Origin: G963667675 sp965197565
GTDB lineage: Bacteria > Chloroflexota > Dehalococcoidia > Lucifugimonadales > UBA3495
Assembly (NCBI GenBank): GCA_965197565.1
Contig: CBDANK010000002.1
Location: 372,001 to 436,000, forward strand
Reading direction: 5' to 3'
DNA: 64,000 nt
Part shown: piece after piece, positions 1 to 8,218 of the stretch
How positions within the stretch are numbered: position 1 is the stretch's first letter
Layout of the letters: each line of letters opens with the position of its first letter
Program-made: the position numbers and the translations under genes
The notes under the pieces: model-generated
Told to the model about the DNA's origin: nothing
Databases searched by the model: none
The model's input: only the letters and a program-made list of their open reading frames with translations

Positions 1-1
1 G

Positions 2-79
2 AACGGCGAGAGCTACCGCCTCAAGCACAGCAGGGAGAACGCTGCATCGGAAACTTCACACGAACCGGACAACCTCTAG
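2..79 (+). CDS. istB: IS21-family helper ATPase IstB, C-terminal end only
   Basis: The first 25 codons of the window read NGESYRLKHSRENAA and end at TAG. The GESYRL block followed by a basic tail is the usual C-terminus of IstB, the AAA+ helper of IS21 transposition. The rest of the gene lies outside the window. IS21-type terminal repeats follow directly downstream, which supports the call. The fragment is too short to test for intactness. Confidence 0.6.
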   Translation, partial: NGESYRLKHSRENAASETSHEPDNL

Positions 80-155
80 TTCAAACCGACGCTCTCTCCA
101 TCCCCCGCCAGAATTACCTCGCCCTGCCTCCCGCGTAACCACTGTTCATCCTCCA

Positions 156-189
156 AGTGGTACATGATTCCTCCGCCCCAGTGGTACAT
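156..189 (+). repeat. IS21-type right-end repeats
   Basis: The 10-mer agtggtacat occurs twice, at 156-165 and 180-189, separated by a short pyrimidine-rich stretch. Repeated GTGGTACA motifs in the terminal region are characteristic of IS21-family ends, where the transposase binds several internal copies. They sit 76 bp after the istB stop codon, so this is the right end of the element whose body lies off the left edge. Confidence 0.6.
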
Positions 190-239
190 TTTGTCGCCGC
201 CCTTGTATCTTAGCTTGGAGGTGGATAGTTTTCTTTCTT

Positions 240-399
240 AGGTGTGCGGGGTGCGGCAGACCGGCCCGCCCTGGGTCATAGAAGACCGTTGTCAAGCTTG
301 GGTCGCCGCACCCTTTTCAGAACAGAGCCCGCACAGTTGCCTGGGTCAACCAAGCCCGCATCTCGCAAGGACGGGCCGACGGTTCGCAGGGAGGTTCTC
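240..399 (+). ncRNA. IS110 left-end non-coding region, candidate bridge RNA
   Basis: About 160-200 bp without a convincing gene precede the IS110 transposase. It holds a perfect 9-bp inverted repeat, gggtgcggc at 249-257 and gccgcaccc at 305-313, around a 47-nt loop region. IS110-group elements are known to transcribe a structured bridge RNA from the left end upstream of the transposase. The position and structure fit, but no donor or target loops were assigned, so this stays a candidate. Confidence 0.3.
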
Positions 400-1362
400 A
401 TGGAGCAACACGGTATCTACGTAGGGGTCGATGTGGCCAAGGCCCGGGTGGATGTGGCCATCCGTCCTGGGGGAGACCGGCGTGAGGTCTGCAACGACCA
501 GGCCGGGACCGCGGCACTGGTGGCCCAGATGCAGCAACTCAATCCCGCAGCCTTGGTGCTGGAGGCTACGGGTGGGCTGGAACTGCCCTTGGTGGCAGCC
601 CTGGCAGCTGCCTCCCTCCCGGTGGTGGTAGTCAACCCTCGCCAGGTGCGGGACTTTGCCAGGGCCACTGGGCGGCTGGCCAAGACCGATTCCCTGGACG
701 CGGCGGTCCTGGCTCACTTCGCCGAGGCCGTCCGTCCTCCCCGGCGTCCTCTCCGGGACGCCGAGACCCAGGTCCTCAGCTCGCTGGTGGCCCGCAGACA
801 ACAGGTGATGACCATGCTGGTAGCGGAGAGGAACCGACTCTCCAGTGCTACTATGGCCGTCCGGCCCAGCATTGAGGCCCACATCGCCTGGCTCAAGCAA
901 CAGCTGGACGACCTGGACCAGGGCTTGCGCCAGACCCTCCGCCAGAGTCCTGTATGGCGGGAGAAGGACGACCTGCTGCGCAGCGTACCCGGCATCGGAG
1001 ACCAGATCTCTCTTACCCTTCTGGCATACCTGCCCGAACTGGGCACTCTCAACCGCCGACAGATCGCTGCCCTAGTGGGCGTGGCTCCCTTCAACCGGGA
1101 CAGTGGTACCCTGCGGGGCAAACGCACCGTCTGGGGTGGACGGGCCAGGGTCCGCACAGCCCTCTATATGGGGGCGTTGGTAGCCAGTCGCTTCAACCCG
1201 GTCATCAGGGACTTCTACCAGCGCCTGTTGTCTGCCGGCAAGCCGAAAAAGCTGGCTCTGACCGCCTGCATGCGCAAGCTGCTGATAATCCTCAACTCCA
1301 TGCTCAAGTACGGCTCGTCCTGGAACCACCCGGCCGCGAAGTCCCTCACCCATTCCTATTGA
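400..1362 (+). CDS. IS110-family DEDD transposase (recombinase)
   Basis: This 320-residue protein has an N-terminal RuvC-like DEDD domain (GVDVAKARVDVA with the first Asp, LEATGG, KTDSLDAAVLAHFA) and a C-terminal Transposase_20 domain. The latter has a helix-hairpin-helix-like SVPGIGDQ and the conserved serine segment FNRDSGTLRGKR, then RTALYMGAL. An in-frame start exists at 244, but the ATG at 400 is preceded by ggagg at a normal distance and begins MEQHGIYVGVD, the family's usual N-terminus. Length is close to the IS110 norm and no lesion is seen, so it could be active. It follows an IS21 end and precedes an antisense helicase gene. Confidence 0.92.
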   Translation: MEQHGIYVGVDVAKARVDVAIRPGGDRREVCNDQAGTAALVAQMQQLNPAALVLEATGGLELPLVAALAAASLPVVVVNPRQVRDFARATGRLAKTDSLDAAVLAHFAEAVRPPRRPLRDAETQVLSSLVARRQQVMTMLVAERNRLSSATMAVRPSIEAHIAWLKQQLDDLDQGLRQTLRQSPVWREKDDLLRSVPGIGDQISLTLLAYLPELGTLNRRQIAALVGVAPFNRDSGTLRGKRTVWGGRARVRTALYMGALVASRFNPVIRDFYQRLLSAGKPKKLALTACMRKLLIILNSMLKYGSSWNHPAAKSLTHSY

Positions 1363-1439
1363 CTTTCAAGACAGTTGCTTGACACCCGTGCATTCTCGGT
1401 TACGCGGGAATTACAGTTTGAGGGCACACCGTGCGCTGC

Positions 1440-2843
1440 TTATTGAAGCGGCATGGCCTTGCGGACCTGCTGCCAGGGCTTGCGGACGAACCGGCGGCCT
1501 AGGCCGCGCTCTATCTCGCGCCACTTTCGTTCTTCGTCCATCGTGATGAACGTCACCGCCTCGCCGGAGCGACCCATGCGGCCGGTCCTCCCGACGCGGT
1601 GTGTGAACAGTTGCTCCGAGTCTGGGAGATCATAGTTGATAACCTGGCCGATACCTTCGAAGTCCAGACCTCTGGCGGCCACGTTGGTTGCTACCAGAAT
1701 CGGCGCGGCGCCGGAACGAAAACCCTTCATCACCTGCTCGCGCGCCTTCTGGCTTAGATTGCCCTGGAGCGCCCCTACCGGGTAGCCCAGGGAATCGAGT
1801 TGCCGGGCCAGCTGTTTGACGCCGCGCTTGGTTTTGCCAAAGACGATAACCGGGGCATCTTCCCGACCGTCCAGCAGAGTCCGCAGAGCTTCCAGCTTGT
1901 CGTTTTTCTGGATGGTGTAGACCAGGTGCTCCACGGTGGGCGGCGCCCGTAGGCCTGCGTCAACCTCGACCGTTACTGGATTGCGGAGGTGCTTTGAGGC
2001 GGTCCGGGACACCCACTCAGGCATCGTTGCGGACAGGAGCGCTGTCTGCCGCTCTTTGGGCGTGCGAGCTATGATGGCTTCCACGTCCGGGGCGAACCCT
2101 CTGTCCAGCATTTCGTCCGCTTCGTCCAGCACCAGGAATCGCACGGCGCTCAGGTCGAGCGTCCTCTGACGCAGATGGTCCAGCGTCCGGCCCGGAGTGC
2201 CGATGACCACTTGGGCACCGTTCCTCAACGCTACATATTCCGGCTTCAGGGCCCGCCCGCCATATAGCAACGTAACGCGGACTTTCAGCAGGGAAACCAG
2301 GGCTTCGATGACCCCGGCCACTTGCATGGCCAATTCGCGGGTGGGAACCAGCACAACGGCCTGCACCTGTCGGACCGACGGATCGCACATCTCCGCCAAG
2401 GGCACGGCGAACGCCAGCGTCTTTCCGGAGCCGGTACGCGCCTGGCCGATCAGATCACGTCCCGCCATGAGGTCAGGAATGACCTTCTCCTGAATGGGTG
2501 TGAGCCTGGATATGTTCATCCGGGAAATCGCCGTCTTGATAGTGGCGTCCAAGGACATTCCGGAAAATGTGGCATAGCTGACCGTGGCGCTGTCAACGGC
2601 TGGCTTACTTTCAGAACGCGGCCGGGTGGATCTGACTGACTGGATGGAGTCGGCACTGGCCGCCGAGGAAGCCCCTTGGCGCCGGGCCTTAAAGCATGAG
2701 CGGCAATACACCGGCTTCCCCTGGGTTGGCCGGAAGGGAAGGGTGGCCGACATATTGCAGTCATCGCAAACGGTCTGGTGCGCGGTACGGTTGGGGGTGC
2801 GCTTGGACGAACGCGCGCGGGCGGGCGGATATGCAAGAGCCAT
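1440..2843 (-). CDS. DEAD-box RNA helicase with N-terminal zinc ribbon
   Basis: A 467-residue cytoplasmic ATP-dependent RNA helicase, probably for RNA unwinding in ribosome assembly or mRNA decay. Residues about 26-50 carry a CDDC...YCRSC zinc ribbon. After a Ser/Arg-rich linker come the helicase motifs in order: LTPIQ (Q motif, about 114), ARTGSGKT (Walker A, about 135-142), PTRELA, GTPGR, DEAD (about 240-243), SATMP, RGLDFEGIGQVINYDLP and HRVGRTGRMG. All are intact. It lacks the long basic C-terminal tail of some DEAD proteins and ends about 50 residues after motif VI. It stands alone between an IS110 element and IS debris. An RhlE- or CsdA-like role is likely but cannot be settled from sequence. 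Confidence 0.93.
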   Translation of the reverse strand: MALAYPPARARSSKRTPNRTAHQTVCDDCNMSATLPFRPTQGKPVYCRSCFKARRQGASSAASADSIQSVRSTRPRSESKPAVDSATVSYATFSGMSLDATIKTAISRMNISRLTPIQEKVIPDLMAGRDLIGQARTGSGKTLAFAVPLAEMCDPSVRQVQAVVLVPTRELAMQVAGVIEALVSLLKVRVTLLYGGRALKPEYVALRNGAQVVIGTPGRTLDHLRQRTLDLSAVRFLVLDEADEMLDRGFAPDVEAIIARTPKERQTALLSATMPEWVSRTASKHLRNPVTVEVDAGLRAPPTVEHLVYTIQKNDKLEALRTLLDGREDAPVIVFGKTKRGVKQLARQLDSLGYPVGALQGNLSQKAREQVMKGFRSGAAPILVATNVAARGLDFEGIGQVINYDLPDSEQLFTHRVGRTGRMGRSGEAVTFITMDEERKWREIERGLGRRFVRKPWQQVRKAMPLQ

Positions 2844-3220
2844 ACAAGAACGGACTCCATAATTTAGAGTGATAACACAGGTGAATCAGCGGGAGGGCGA
2901 ACAAGAAGAGAAGGAGAGGGAAGGGCCGGTCCGTTCTTGTGTCAAACCTTGGTGCGCTAATCAAGCGTGTCCCCACATTATAGCCCAGCGTGACGGAAAC
3001 CGATATGCCGGGATCGCATATCGCCAGGACGATCGCAAAGTCGCTGCCGCCGAGCCTGTCATTCTAAAGCGGCCATTAGAATCCCATCTCTGACTCAAAG
3101 ACAATTCTCATCTCCCCAGGGTAGCACTGAGCGACTTTGGTCTGCTCCCCAAATCCTGAGCCAACTGACATGTGAATCTTGCGTGATGATCTTTACTGAT
3201 TAGAGAAGGAGAACCGTCCC
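2844..3220. other. no gene recognised
   Basis: About 375 bp between the helicase start and an IS3 remnant. It should hold the helicase promoter. I see no ORF with family resemblance and no strong hairpin. Confidence 0.5.
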
Positions 3221-3321
3221 ATGAAGAAGTCCGGGTATATCCCGGAGCAGGTCGTCCTTGGCTTGCGCAGACGGAGGACCGCACGCCGGTGGCGGAGGTC
3301 TGCCGCAAGAAGGGAATGATG
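3221..3321 (+). pseudogene. IS3-family orfA N-terminal remnant
   Basis: From the ATG at 3221 the frame reads MKKSGYIPEQVVLGLRR. After a small indel near 3270 the next frame continues TPVAEVCRKKGM. Together these match the start of IS3-family OrfA, whose HTH segment normally runs MKKSRYSEEQI...ETGTPVAEVCRKMG. The remainder of OrfA and all of OrfB are missing, so this is a fossil fragment. Confidence 0.6.
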
Positions 3322-3485
3322 AGACAAGGCCCGGAATCCCCACAGGAGAGGGGCTGCGGAAAGGCACCACCATGGTCGTTGTTGGCTCTTGTAACCAATA
3401 AAACGAGCTGTTCGGCACTCTACTCCCGGCCGGTGCTGGTTCTAGGCGACCCAACGGAACTCCCAACCAGCGGTTGACTCACCAA

Positions 3486-3514
3486 AGAAAAAGCCCCTAC
3501 CGTTTCTGTAGGGA
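3486..3514 (-). terminator. hairpin with minus-strand T-run
   Basis: A 6-bp stem (ccctac at 3495-3500 and gtaggg at 3508-3513, 7-nt loop) is followed on the minus strand by a T-rich run (3484-3493 read as complement). It resembles a weak intrinsic terminator for minus-strand transcription, but no clear gene lies upstream on that strand. Confidence 0.3.
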
Positions 3515-4004
3515 CTTGGTCCTTCATCCTTTGGGTGGGGCAGAGTGTATGGCGGATTACACCGTTATAATGAACCGCAACGCAATACGAAGGTTCTTGA
3601 TTCCCAACTTCGGCCCCTCTCAATGGGGCCGCCGCGGGTAAGAATCACGCTTGCGCCCCTGGCTCGAGATGCAGCAGGTCCAGGACCTGAGTTACATGAG
3701 CCCTGGAGGCGCCCAAGCCGGCGGGCAAGGTCAGGTTGAGGACAACCTCACAACTCCCCGGACCCCCGCCTCACTCCTCAGCCAGTGCGATTGGGCTCCA
3801 GCGCCAGCGGCCACTTGGTTCCGCGGACAGTTGGCGAGAAGCCGGTTTCGGGAATTGGAACCTGGCTTGGACAATAGTAGATGGTCCTGATCGTACTGGG
3901 GAGCTGCGCCAGACAACCAACTGGCCGACCCGGTGGCGTCGCCTTCTTTGGTGTTGATTGAGAAATTAGGAGGTTGGAGCAACGCTCCGTAAGCACAGTC
4001 CGGG
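3515..4004. other. decayed region without a recognisable gene
   Basis: Open frames exist on both strands, but none resembles a known family and they overlap one another. A short hairpin, cggcccc/ggggccg, lies near 3611-3631. The region borders mobile-module copy A and probably consists of its degraded upstream part plus older debris. Confidence 0.4.
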
Positions 4005-4142
4005 GCATGGCCCTTGGGGTCCGGCTTGTTCCTGGCGGCGGTCCTGCGGTACGACAAGTGGTTGCAGCGACGGAAATCCCTACTGACGGGGCGGGCCAAA
4101 CCGCTGCGGAAGGGGATACTCCGCCGGGGCCGAAACAGATAG
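4005..4142 (+). pseudogene. mobile-module copy A: truncated small membrane/basic protein
   Basis: The frame ending at TAG 4140-4142 encodes AWPLGSGLFLAAVLRYDK followed by a basic segment (WLQRRKSLLTGRAK). It is a close match to the middle of the 79-residue protein at 33909-34148, with only scattered substitutions at protein and DNA level. The N-terminal hydrophobic part seen in copy B is not recognisable upstream, so copy A is 5'-truncated. The function of this family is unknown to me. The similarity shows that this piece and the 33-34 kb locus derive from one ancestral element. Confidence 0.65.
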
Positions 4143-4165
4143 GATGAGCGGTCGGAATTCCGAGT

Positions 4166-4285
4166 TTTATTTACTGGAAACGGGTCTTGACCAAAAAGTG
4201 ATTTTCGACCCCGTTTTCCTGCCACTTCAAAGCTGGAAGGGCAATCACTTTACCATCACTTTTCGACTTTTTTATTTACTGGAAA
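4166..4285 (+). repeat. direct repeats in the module A intergenic region
   Basis: The 15-mer tttatttactggaaa occurs at 4166-4180 and again at 4271-4285. Between them aaagtgatt and aatcacttt form an inverted pair. The block cgactttttt...ggggtttacccc...aaaattatttccgc after the second repeat is shared with the corresponding intergenic region of module B (33661-33720, minus strand). Its conservation between copies suggests a regulatory or replication role. No protein is encoded. Confidence 0.5.
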
Positions 4286-4369
4286 TGGGGTTTACCCCAT
4301 AATAATATAAAATTATTTCCGCTGCGGTGGGTCTTCTTCGGGAAATCGAACGTTAGAGGGGCTGAGCGA

Positions 4370-4621
4370 ATGACCCAAGAAACCTACAGGATACCGCCGG
4401 ACGGCTGGGTGTGTTTTCACTGCGGGGAACGGTTCACGACGGTTGGCGGCGCTCAGGTCCACTTCGGACGCCGGCCCAGCAACACGCCCGGCTGTCTCAT
4501 CAAGGCTGGAGAAGCGCGGGGGCTGATGATGGAAATCCGCCGGCTCGAGGCGGAAGCGCGGGAACTCATCGATAACACCTACCGCGTGTGCCGCCAACCC
4601 CTGGCGTCAGCTCCGGAGTAG
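4370..4621 (+). CDS. small putative zinc-finger protein, module copy A (3'-truncated)
   Basis: Eighty-three residues, unknown function. A classical-looking finger core is visible: PPDGWVCFHCGERFTT, then H in QVHFGRRP, then CLIK, which could bind one zinc. A helical segment (MMEIRRLEAEARELIDNTYR) follows. It is a clear paralogue of the protein at 33276-33620 but diverges abruptly after TYRVCRQPL, where module A meets a decayed lipoprotein gene on the opposite strand (junction near 4600). The last residues are therefore foreign. A DNA-binding accessory role in the element is a reasonable guess only. Confidence 0.65.
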   Translation: MTQETYRIPPDGWVCFHCGERFTTVGGAQVHFGRRPSNTPGCLIKAGEARGLMMEIRRLEAEARELIDNTYRVCRQPLASAPE

Positions 4622-4932
4622 GAGCCGGAGTTGGGCTCGGAGTAGGTGCGGCCGCAACCGTGGGTGATGGGTCCGGCGTGGGAGATGGAGGGGCAGGCGT
4701 AGGCGTTGGAGTAGCTGTGGGTTGTGGAGCTACCGCGGCGGTAGGCTTCGGCGGTTTGCGAGGGTTCTGCAGCCCCCCTGCGGCATGGGGGTTGGGATGG
4801 CAGTAGTCGTGGTCGGAGCGGCGGCAGGTGTCGGAGAGGGTTGCGGCGCGGCCCGCTTTGGCATCCAACAGAAATGAATGCGGCAAGAGTGAGAGCCGTC
4901 AACACAATTAGGGCGCGGCGCGGATACGACAA
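4600..4932 (-). pseudogene. decayed lipoprotein gene (signal peptide plus Pro/Thr linker)
   Basis: From a TTG at 4932, with gggag upstream, the minus strand reads a lipoprotein signal peptide: RALIVLTALTLAAFISVGC with Cys as the lipidation site. The Pro/Thr-rich linker then continues in two other frames: SPTPAAAPTTTTAIPTP near 4840-4790 and TPTPTPAPPSPTPDP further down. At least two indels have therefore broken the frame. The gene stops at the junction with module A, so its functional domain is gone. It was probably a secreted substrate-binding or repeat protein of the same lipoprotein style as the genes at 24.4 and 53.4 kb. Confidence 0.6.
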
Positions 4933-5270
4933 ACTGGAACTCTCCCTGTGTTCGGTCCGGCAAATGGGCAGCGGCATCAACATTATACAATGAAGCACTT
5001 GGCCTACCTGAGGAGACTCGAACCGGTGATTAGGCCAAGGTGGCACAATCATATACCGACCCGCCTGACATTACTGGACTGCATCCCAGTCGACCGCCCG
5101 CGAATACCGTACTTTTCTGTGTTGATTGGAAGACAAAGAGCTCCGTTGAAAGCCGTGGTAGAGCCATTGTGGATAGGCTTGCCCGACCGGCTTCCCCTTG
5201 CTCCCAGGCAGGCGGCCTCAACGCCAGAGAATTTATCTGATTCCCGCCTATGGCCGCACGAAGCGGGCGA
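4933..5270. other. no gene recognised
   Basis: About 340 bp between the decayed lipoprotein and the minus-strand gene ending at 5271. Open frames here show no family resemblance. A short tRNA-T-arm-like string near 5015-5035 lacks a matching stem. Confidence 0.4.
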
Positions 5271-5903
5271 CTAGCGCCGGCGTGGGAATCGAGGGCGTCG
5301 GCCCCTAGGGCGTCCGCGCCGGCTTTGACGCCTTTTGGGCTGGTCCAGGCGAGAATATCCGGAGGCAGCAGTTCCCCAATACTGGCTCCGGCCACCTTGG
5401 CCCGGTCCTCCGAACTGGCCGGACACCGGGCGTTGGTCCCATTTACCCATGCCGGTCGGGTTAGAATCCAAACTGTCGTCTTTATCCATTAAATTTGCCG
5501 GATTCAATAATAGCCGCTCGATAGCGAGCTTAGAGTCTCCCTTGAGCGGCGCCGGGTGTTTCCCAGTGAGAATTCGCCTCAGATGGTCCGCCGTCACCCC
5601 AAAGGCTTCTTGCACGCCATACGTCGGCATGTAGTCGACACACTCCCTGGCAACTCGCGCCTGGCGATGCAGCGCTTGATGCCGCGCCGCGGCAAACCCG
5701 GCGGCTGCGCCCATTACGTAGACCCGGGTTAGCCCCAGCAAGCTTCCCTCGGGCAACGGTTCCAGTGTTATCAATCGGCTGGTGCGCGGACCGGGCACGT
5801 CTTTCCTTTGGAACAGTGCATAGGGGCGGCCCGTCTTGGTCAACCCATAGGCGACGATCTCGCCTCCTTCCAGACTCCTTACCTTGCCGCTACTGCCCCG
5901 CAT
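5271..5903 (-). CDS. hypothetical protein, mobile-element type
   Basis: A 210-residue protein of unknown function if started at the ATG at 5903, which has AGGAGG nine bases upstream. An in-frame ATG at 5933 is less well placed. The first 130 residues look globular (SLEGGEIVAYGLTKTGRPYALF near the start, then an Ala/Arg-rich helix around FAAARHQALHRQ). A motif QEAFGVTADHLRRILTGK resembles an HTH recognition region. The last 60 residues are low-complexity Gly/Arg-rich. It overlaps its upstream neighbour by 14 bp, so the two are translationally coupled. A DNA-binding role is possible but unproven. Confidence 0.5.
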   Translation of the reverse strand: MRGSSGKVRSLEGGEIVAYGLTKTGRPYALFQRKDVPGPRTSRLITLEPLPEGSLLGLTRVYVMGAAAGFAAARHQALHRQARVARECVDYMPTYGVQEAFGVTADHLRRILTGKHPAPLKGDSKLAIERLLLNPANLMDKDDSLDSNPTGMGKWDQRPVSGQFGGPGQGGRSQYWGTAASGYSRLDQPKRRQSRRGRPRGRRPRFPRRR

Positions 5904-6102
5904 TACGCTCTGCCTCCTGTCTCCGGAGAGCATCTATATAAGCCCTGACCATCAGGCGGCCAGCCTGGGAGACCGACAGCGGAGGACGGTAATTCGCAGC
6001 CATGTGTTGAACGACACTGTACTCGTCGGCATTGACGTACAGCACCAGCCTGTGGAGTCGCTCGCCTTTGTCTTGAGCCCCGTTACTCATTACTTCCCTC
6101 AT
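5890..6102 (-). CDS. small RHH-like or adaptor protein
   Basis: Seventy residues containing RLHRLVLYVNADEYSVVQHM followed by SVSQAGRLMVRAYIDALRR. A beta-strand followed by two helices of this pattern resembles a ribbon-helix-helix DNA-binding unit, but the match is weak. The start could instead be the second ATG, four codons in. It is the first gene of a two-gene minus-strand operon and faces the plus-strand cluster at 6237. It may regulate the divergent promoter in the 134-bp gap. Confidence 0.5.
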   Translation of the reverse strand: MREVMSNGAQDKGERLHRLVLYVNADEYSVVQHMAANYRPPLSVSQAGRLMVRAYIDALRRQEAERNAGQ

Positions 6103-6236
6103 TTCACAGAACAGAGAAAGTTACAGAAACACTCGCTCACTTACGCACACACAGAGAAAGATGCCGAAAACGCCGCTCCATCCAGCGGATGGCACACAAT
6201 ATGCTGACGTAGTACATTGATCGGTCAGCAAAATAA

Positions 6237-6681
6237 TTGTCTATATATGAGCCCGCCTTAGCGTGGCAAGGCGTAGTCGAGGTCGATATCGCGGAGCTAC
6301 TGGCTACGGCTTCGCCAGAAGAGCGAGGGGCAAAAGAAGAAGCAAAGGACTTCCTGAATGAAATCTTGGCTGATGGCAGTATCCCCGCTAAGGATGTGCT
6401 CACAGAAGCCCGTCAATGCGGTATCGCTGAGAAGACCCTGAGGCGGGCCGCAAAGGACATGGGCGTTGACATCGGCCACGTCGGAGAACGCGGCAAAAAG
6501 GGCAGTGGCCATTGGTTCTGGCGGTTGGCTGAAGAGCAAGATGGCCACACAAGACACGCAGAAGGACATGACCACCTTGATAGCCGATGCTCAACAAGGT
6601 GGCCATCTTGCTAACCACGTCGGTGCCGATGGTGGCCATCTTGATGAGGGCGACGGGTCCGACGTTCTGGAGGTGCAATAG
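6237..6681 (+). pseudogene. C-terminal fragment of a RepA/AAA_25-type ATPase, frameshifted
   Basis: The segment SPEERGAKEEAKDFLNEILADG...AKDVLTEARQCGIAEKTLRRAAKDMGV...GKKGSGHWFWRL matches the conserved C-terminal winged-helix part of RepA-like AAA_25 ATPases of plasmids and phages. The ATPase core (Walker A and B) is absent upstream. Near 6520 the frame probably shifts: the other frame continues KSKMATQDTQKDMTTL and stops at TAG 6679-6681, directly against the GTG of the next gene, as in an intact operon. The gene is therefore both 5'-truncated and frameshifted. Confidence 0.6.
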
Positions 6682-7059
6682 GTGGATGCCACCGAAGTTC
6701 TGCAGAAGCTGTCGGCCCTTGGGATCACCGCCCGGGCCTCTGGCGAAAAGTTACTGCTACAGTCGGGCAGCAAAGTTCCGTCCGCATTGTTGACCGAAGT
6801 ACGCCAGTGCAAGGGTGACATCCTGGACTACTTGCGCCGCCAGCCGGGACTGGCCAACCCGCCAGAATACGCCGCCACTGCCTGCATCTGCCCTGCCCCG
6901 ATTGGGCCTACAGGTGAGGGCCGGTGCGCGGTGTGCCAACTCCCCTCATCTGCCCCGGTTGTGGCCGGTGCCGAGGCTGCAAGCTCAAGCTCCAGTTTCC
7001 ACAAGGAACAGGCCATCATTGAACCGCTTGATGGCGCGGGGCTTGCTGCTTGTGCGTAG
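6682..7059 (+). CDS. TubC-docking-domain-like small protein
   Basis: It starts at a GTG abutting the upstream stop codon. Residues 1-50 (DATEVLQKLSALGITARASGEKL...EVRQCKGDILDYLRR) match the TubC N-terminal docking-domain-like fold often found next to replication ATPases in mobile elements. The C-terminal part contains CIC and CAVC, and another frame has a striking CPGCGRCRGCK near 6951-6986, so an indel may have moved a zinc-knuckle tail out of frame. The exact role is unknown. Confidence 0.55.
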   Translation: MDATEVLQKLSALGITARASGEKLLLQSGSKVPSALLTEVRQCKGDILDYLRRQPGLANPPEYAATACICPAPIGPTGEGRCAVCQLPSSAPVVAGAEAASSSSSFHKEQAIIEPLDGAGLAACA

Positions 7060-7121
7060 ACGCTTGATGAAAATGCCGGGGGTATTAGACGTCGGCATAT
7101 TACCGAGGTGAATGGATCAGA

Positions 7122-7529
7122 ATGGGCCAAATTGAAACAAATGGGACGGCCAGTCTGACAGATAAACAGCTACAGGCTTTGCCTTACATAGTGACTTCCC
7201 CATCCGTGAGTGAGGCAGCAAAGCTGGCCGAGGTTGCGCGTTCCACCCTTTATCGCTGGATGGAAAATGATGAGTTCCGCCGGGAGCTTGAGCGCCTGCG
7301 GAGCGAAGCGCTTGAGCTGGCCCATGCGGAACTCAAGGGCCTGATGCTCAAGGCCACTCAGGTGGTTGGGGGGTCTATGGACGACGCCAACCCGTTGGTA
7401 AGGCTCCGGGCTGCCCAGATTGCCCTGTCCATCGGCCTGAAGGCTGTAGAAGTCAAGGAAATACAGCGGCGCATTCAGCTTCTGGATGATGCCTTGCCCT
7501 TGTGGGCGTCCAGGAACGCCAGATGGTGA
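7122..7529 (+). CDS. phage-type HTH protein (phBC6A51/terminase small-subunit-like)
   Basis: A 135-residue protein with an N-terminal HTH: SLTDKQLQALPYIVTSPSVSEAAKLAEVARSTLYRWMENDEFRRELERLR. This is the fold found in phBC6A51-type phage proteins and terminase small subunits. A long amphipathic helical region follows. The ATG has a gaggtg motif upstream. The last residues (LPLWASRNARW) look unnatural and another frame remains open downstream, so the 3' end may be shifted. It sits in a plus-strand run of mobile-element genes. Confidence 0.6.
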   Translation: MGQIETNGTASLTDKQLQALPYIVTSPSVSEAAKLAEVARSTLYRWMENDEFRRELERLRSEALELAHAELKGLMLKATQVVGGSMDDANPLVRLRAAQIALSIGLKAVEVKEIQRRIQLLDDALPLWASRNARW

Positions 7530-7653
7530 GGTTAAGGTCGTTGGAAAGAAAGCTGGTGTTAGAGCGGGCAGAAGTACAGGTAGAAGCGCTGGTAAGTCAA
7601 CTAGTTCAGAAGTGGGACTGGTACAGTTATGAGGGTTGGTCCTGCCAGATTCT

Positions 7654-7800
7654 ATGGAGTTCATCGACCAGCTATTCGATGCCGGTTTCTACCTGCGGTC
7701 GAACCTGAAAGCCATCTCATACCTGGAAGAATGTAAGCGGAACGGGAAGGTTCCCGAAGAAAGAAGACTGTGCCAGATACTCTTGCCCTGGTACAGGTAG
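7654..7800 (+). CDS. 48-residue small protein
   Basis: From ATG 7654 to TAG 7798-7800 the frame reads MEFIDQLFDAGFYLRSNLKA and ends ERRLCQILLPWYR. The composition is balanced and the segment looks helical. A TTG or CTG a few codons upstream could also serve as start. I do not recognise the family. Its spacing in the plus-strand cluster supports a real gene, but no similarity evidence is available. Confidence 0.4.
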   Translation: MEFIDQLFDAGFYLRSNLKAISYLEECKRNGKVPEERRLCQILLPWYR

Positions 7801-7882
7801 TCGGGCATTGCGTGTGATTTCCTGAGGCGCAGGGGGTCGTGGAGTCCGTTCAATGGCCCGGAGGTTGGAACAGGAGGAAACC

Positions 7883-8128
7883 ATGACAACGGCAGTAAAT
7901 CCCCCAACCCGAGAGTATTCCCGCCGTGGAGGCCGCCCATCCCTGGATGTAGACTTTAAGGCGGTTTGTGACGCCGTCCAGGGGGCATAGAGCGGCAGTG
8001 GGGAGACCATCACCGGTATAGCTGCTCGGTTTGGGATGAGCCGGGGTTGGATTTGGAAGTGGGTTTACCCAGAGTTGGGGTATAAACGACCCATTGCCGG
8101 CGGAAAGGCGAATACGTTTGGCACATGA
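7883..8128 (+). pseudogene. HTH protein interrupted by an in-frame TAG
   Basis: It starts at ATG 7883 with aggagg seven bases upstream. The first 35 codons read RRGGRPSLDVDFKAVCDAVQGA and stop at TAG 7988-7990. The same frame then continues for 45 codons with an obvious HTH (GETITGIAARFGMSRGWIWKWVYPELG) to TGA at 8126. The two halves together form a normal phage-type HTH protein of about 81 residues, so the TAG is a nonsense lesion unless it is suppressed. Confidence 0.6.
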
Positions 8129-8218
8129 CGGTGCAGTATAGGTTAAGGCAACGGCAGGTTACGTGATATAGGGCTGTTTGTTATATTAGGCGAGGTATCT
8201 AATACGGAGGAAAGAAAG

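Noticed and set aside
346..900. 184-codon minus-strand frame opposite the IS110 gene
   Set aside because: Shadow of a high-GC gene; Gly/Leu/His-rich without a family.
5010..5040. tRNA-T-arm-like string (ctcgaacc) as a possible attachment site of an element
   Set aside because: The expected stems do not pair, and it does not match the tRNA-Thr 3' end beyond a few bases.
5030..5395. 121-codon minus-strand frame overlapping the end of the 5271-5903 gene
   Set aside because: Overlaps a better-supported gene with a strong ribosome site and lacks similarity to any family.
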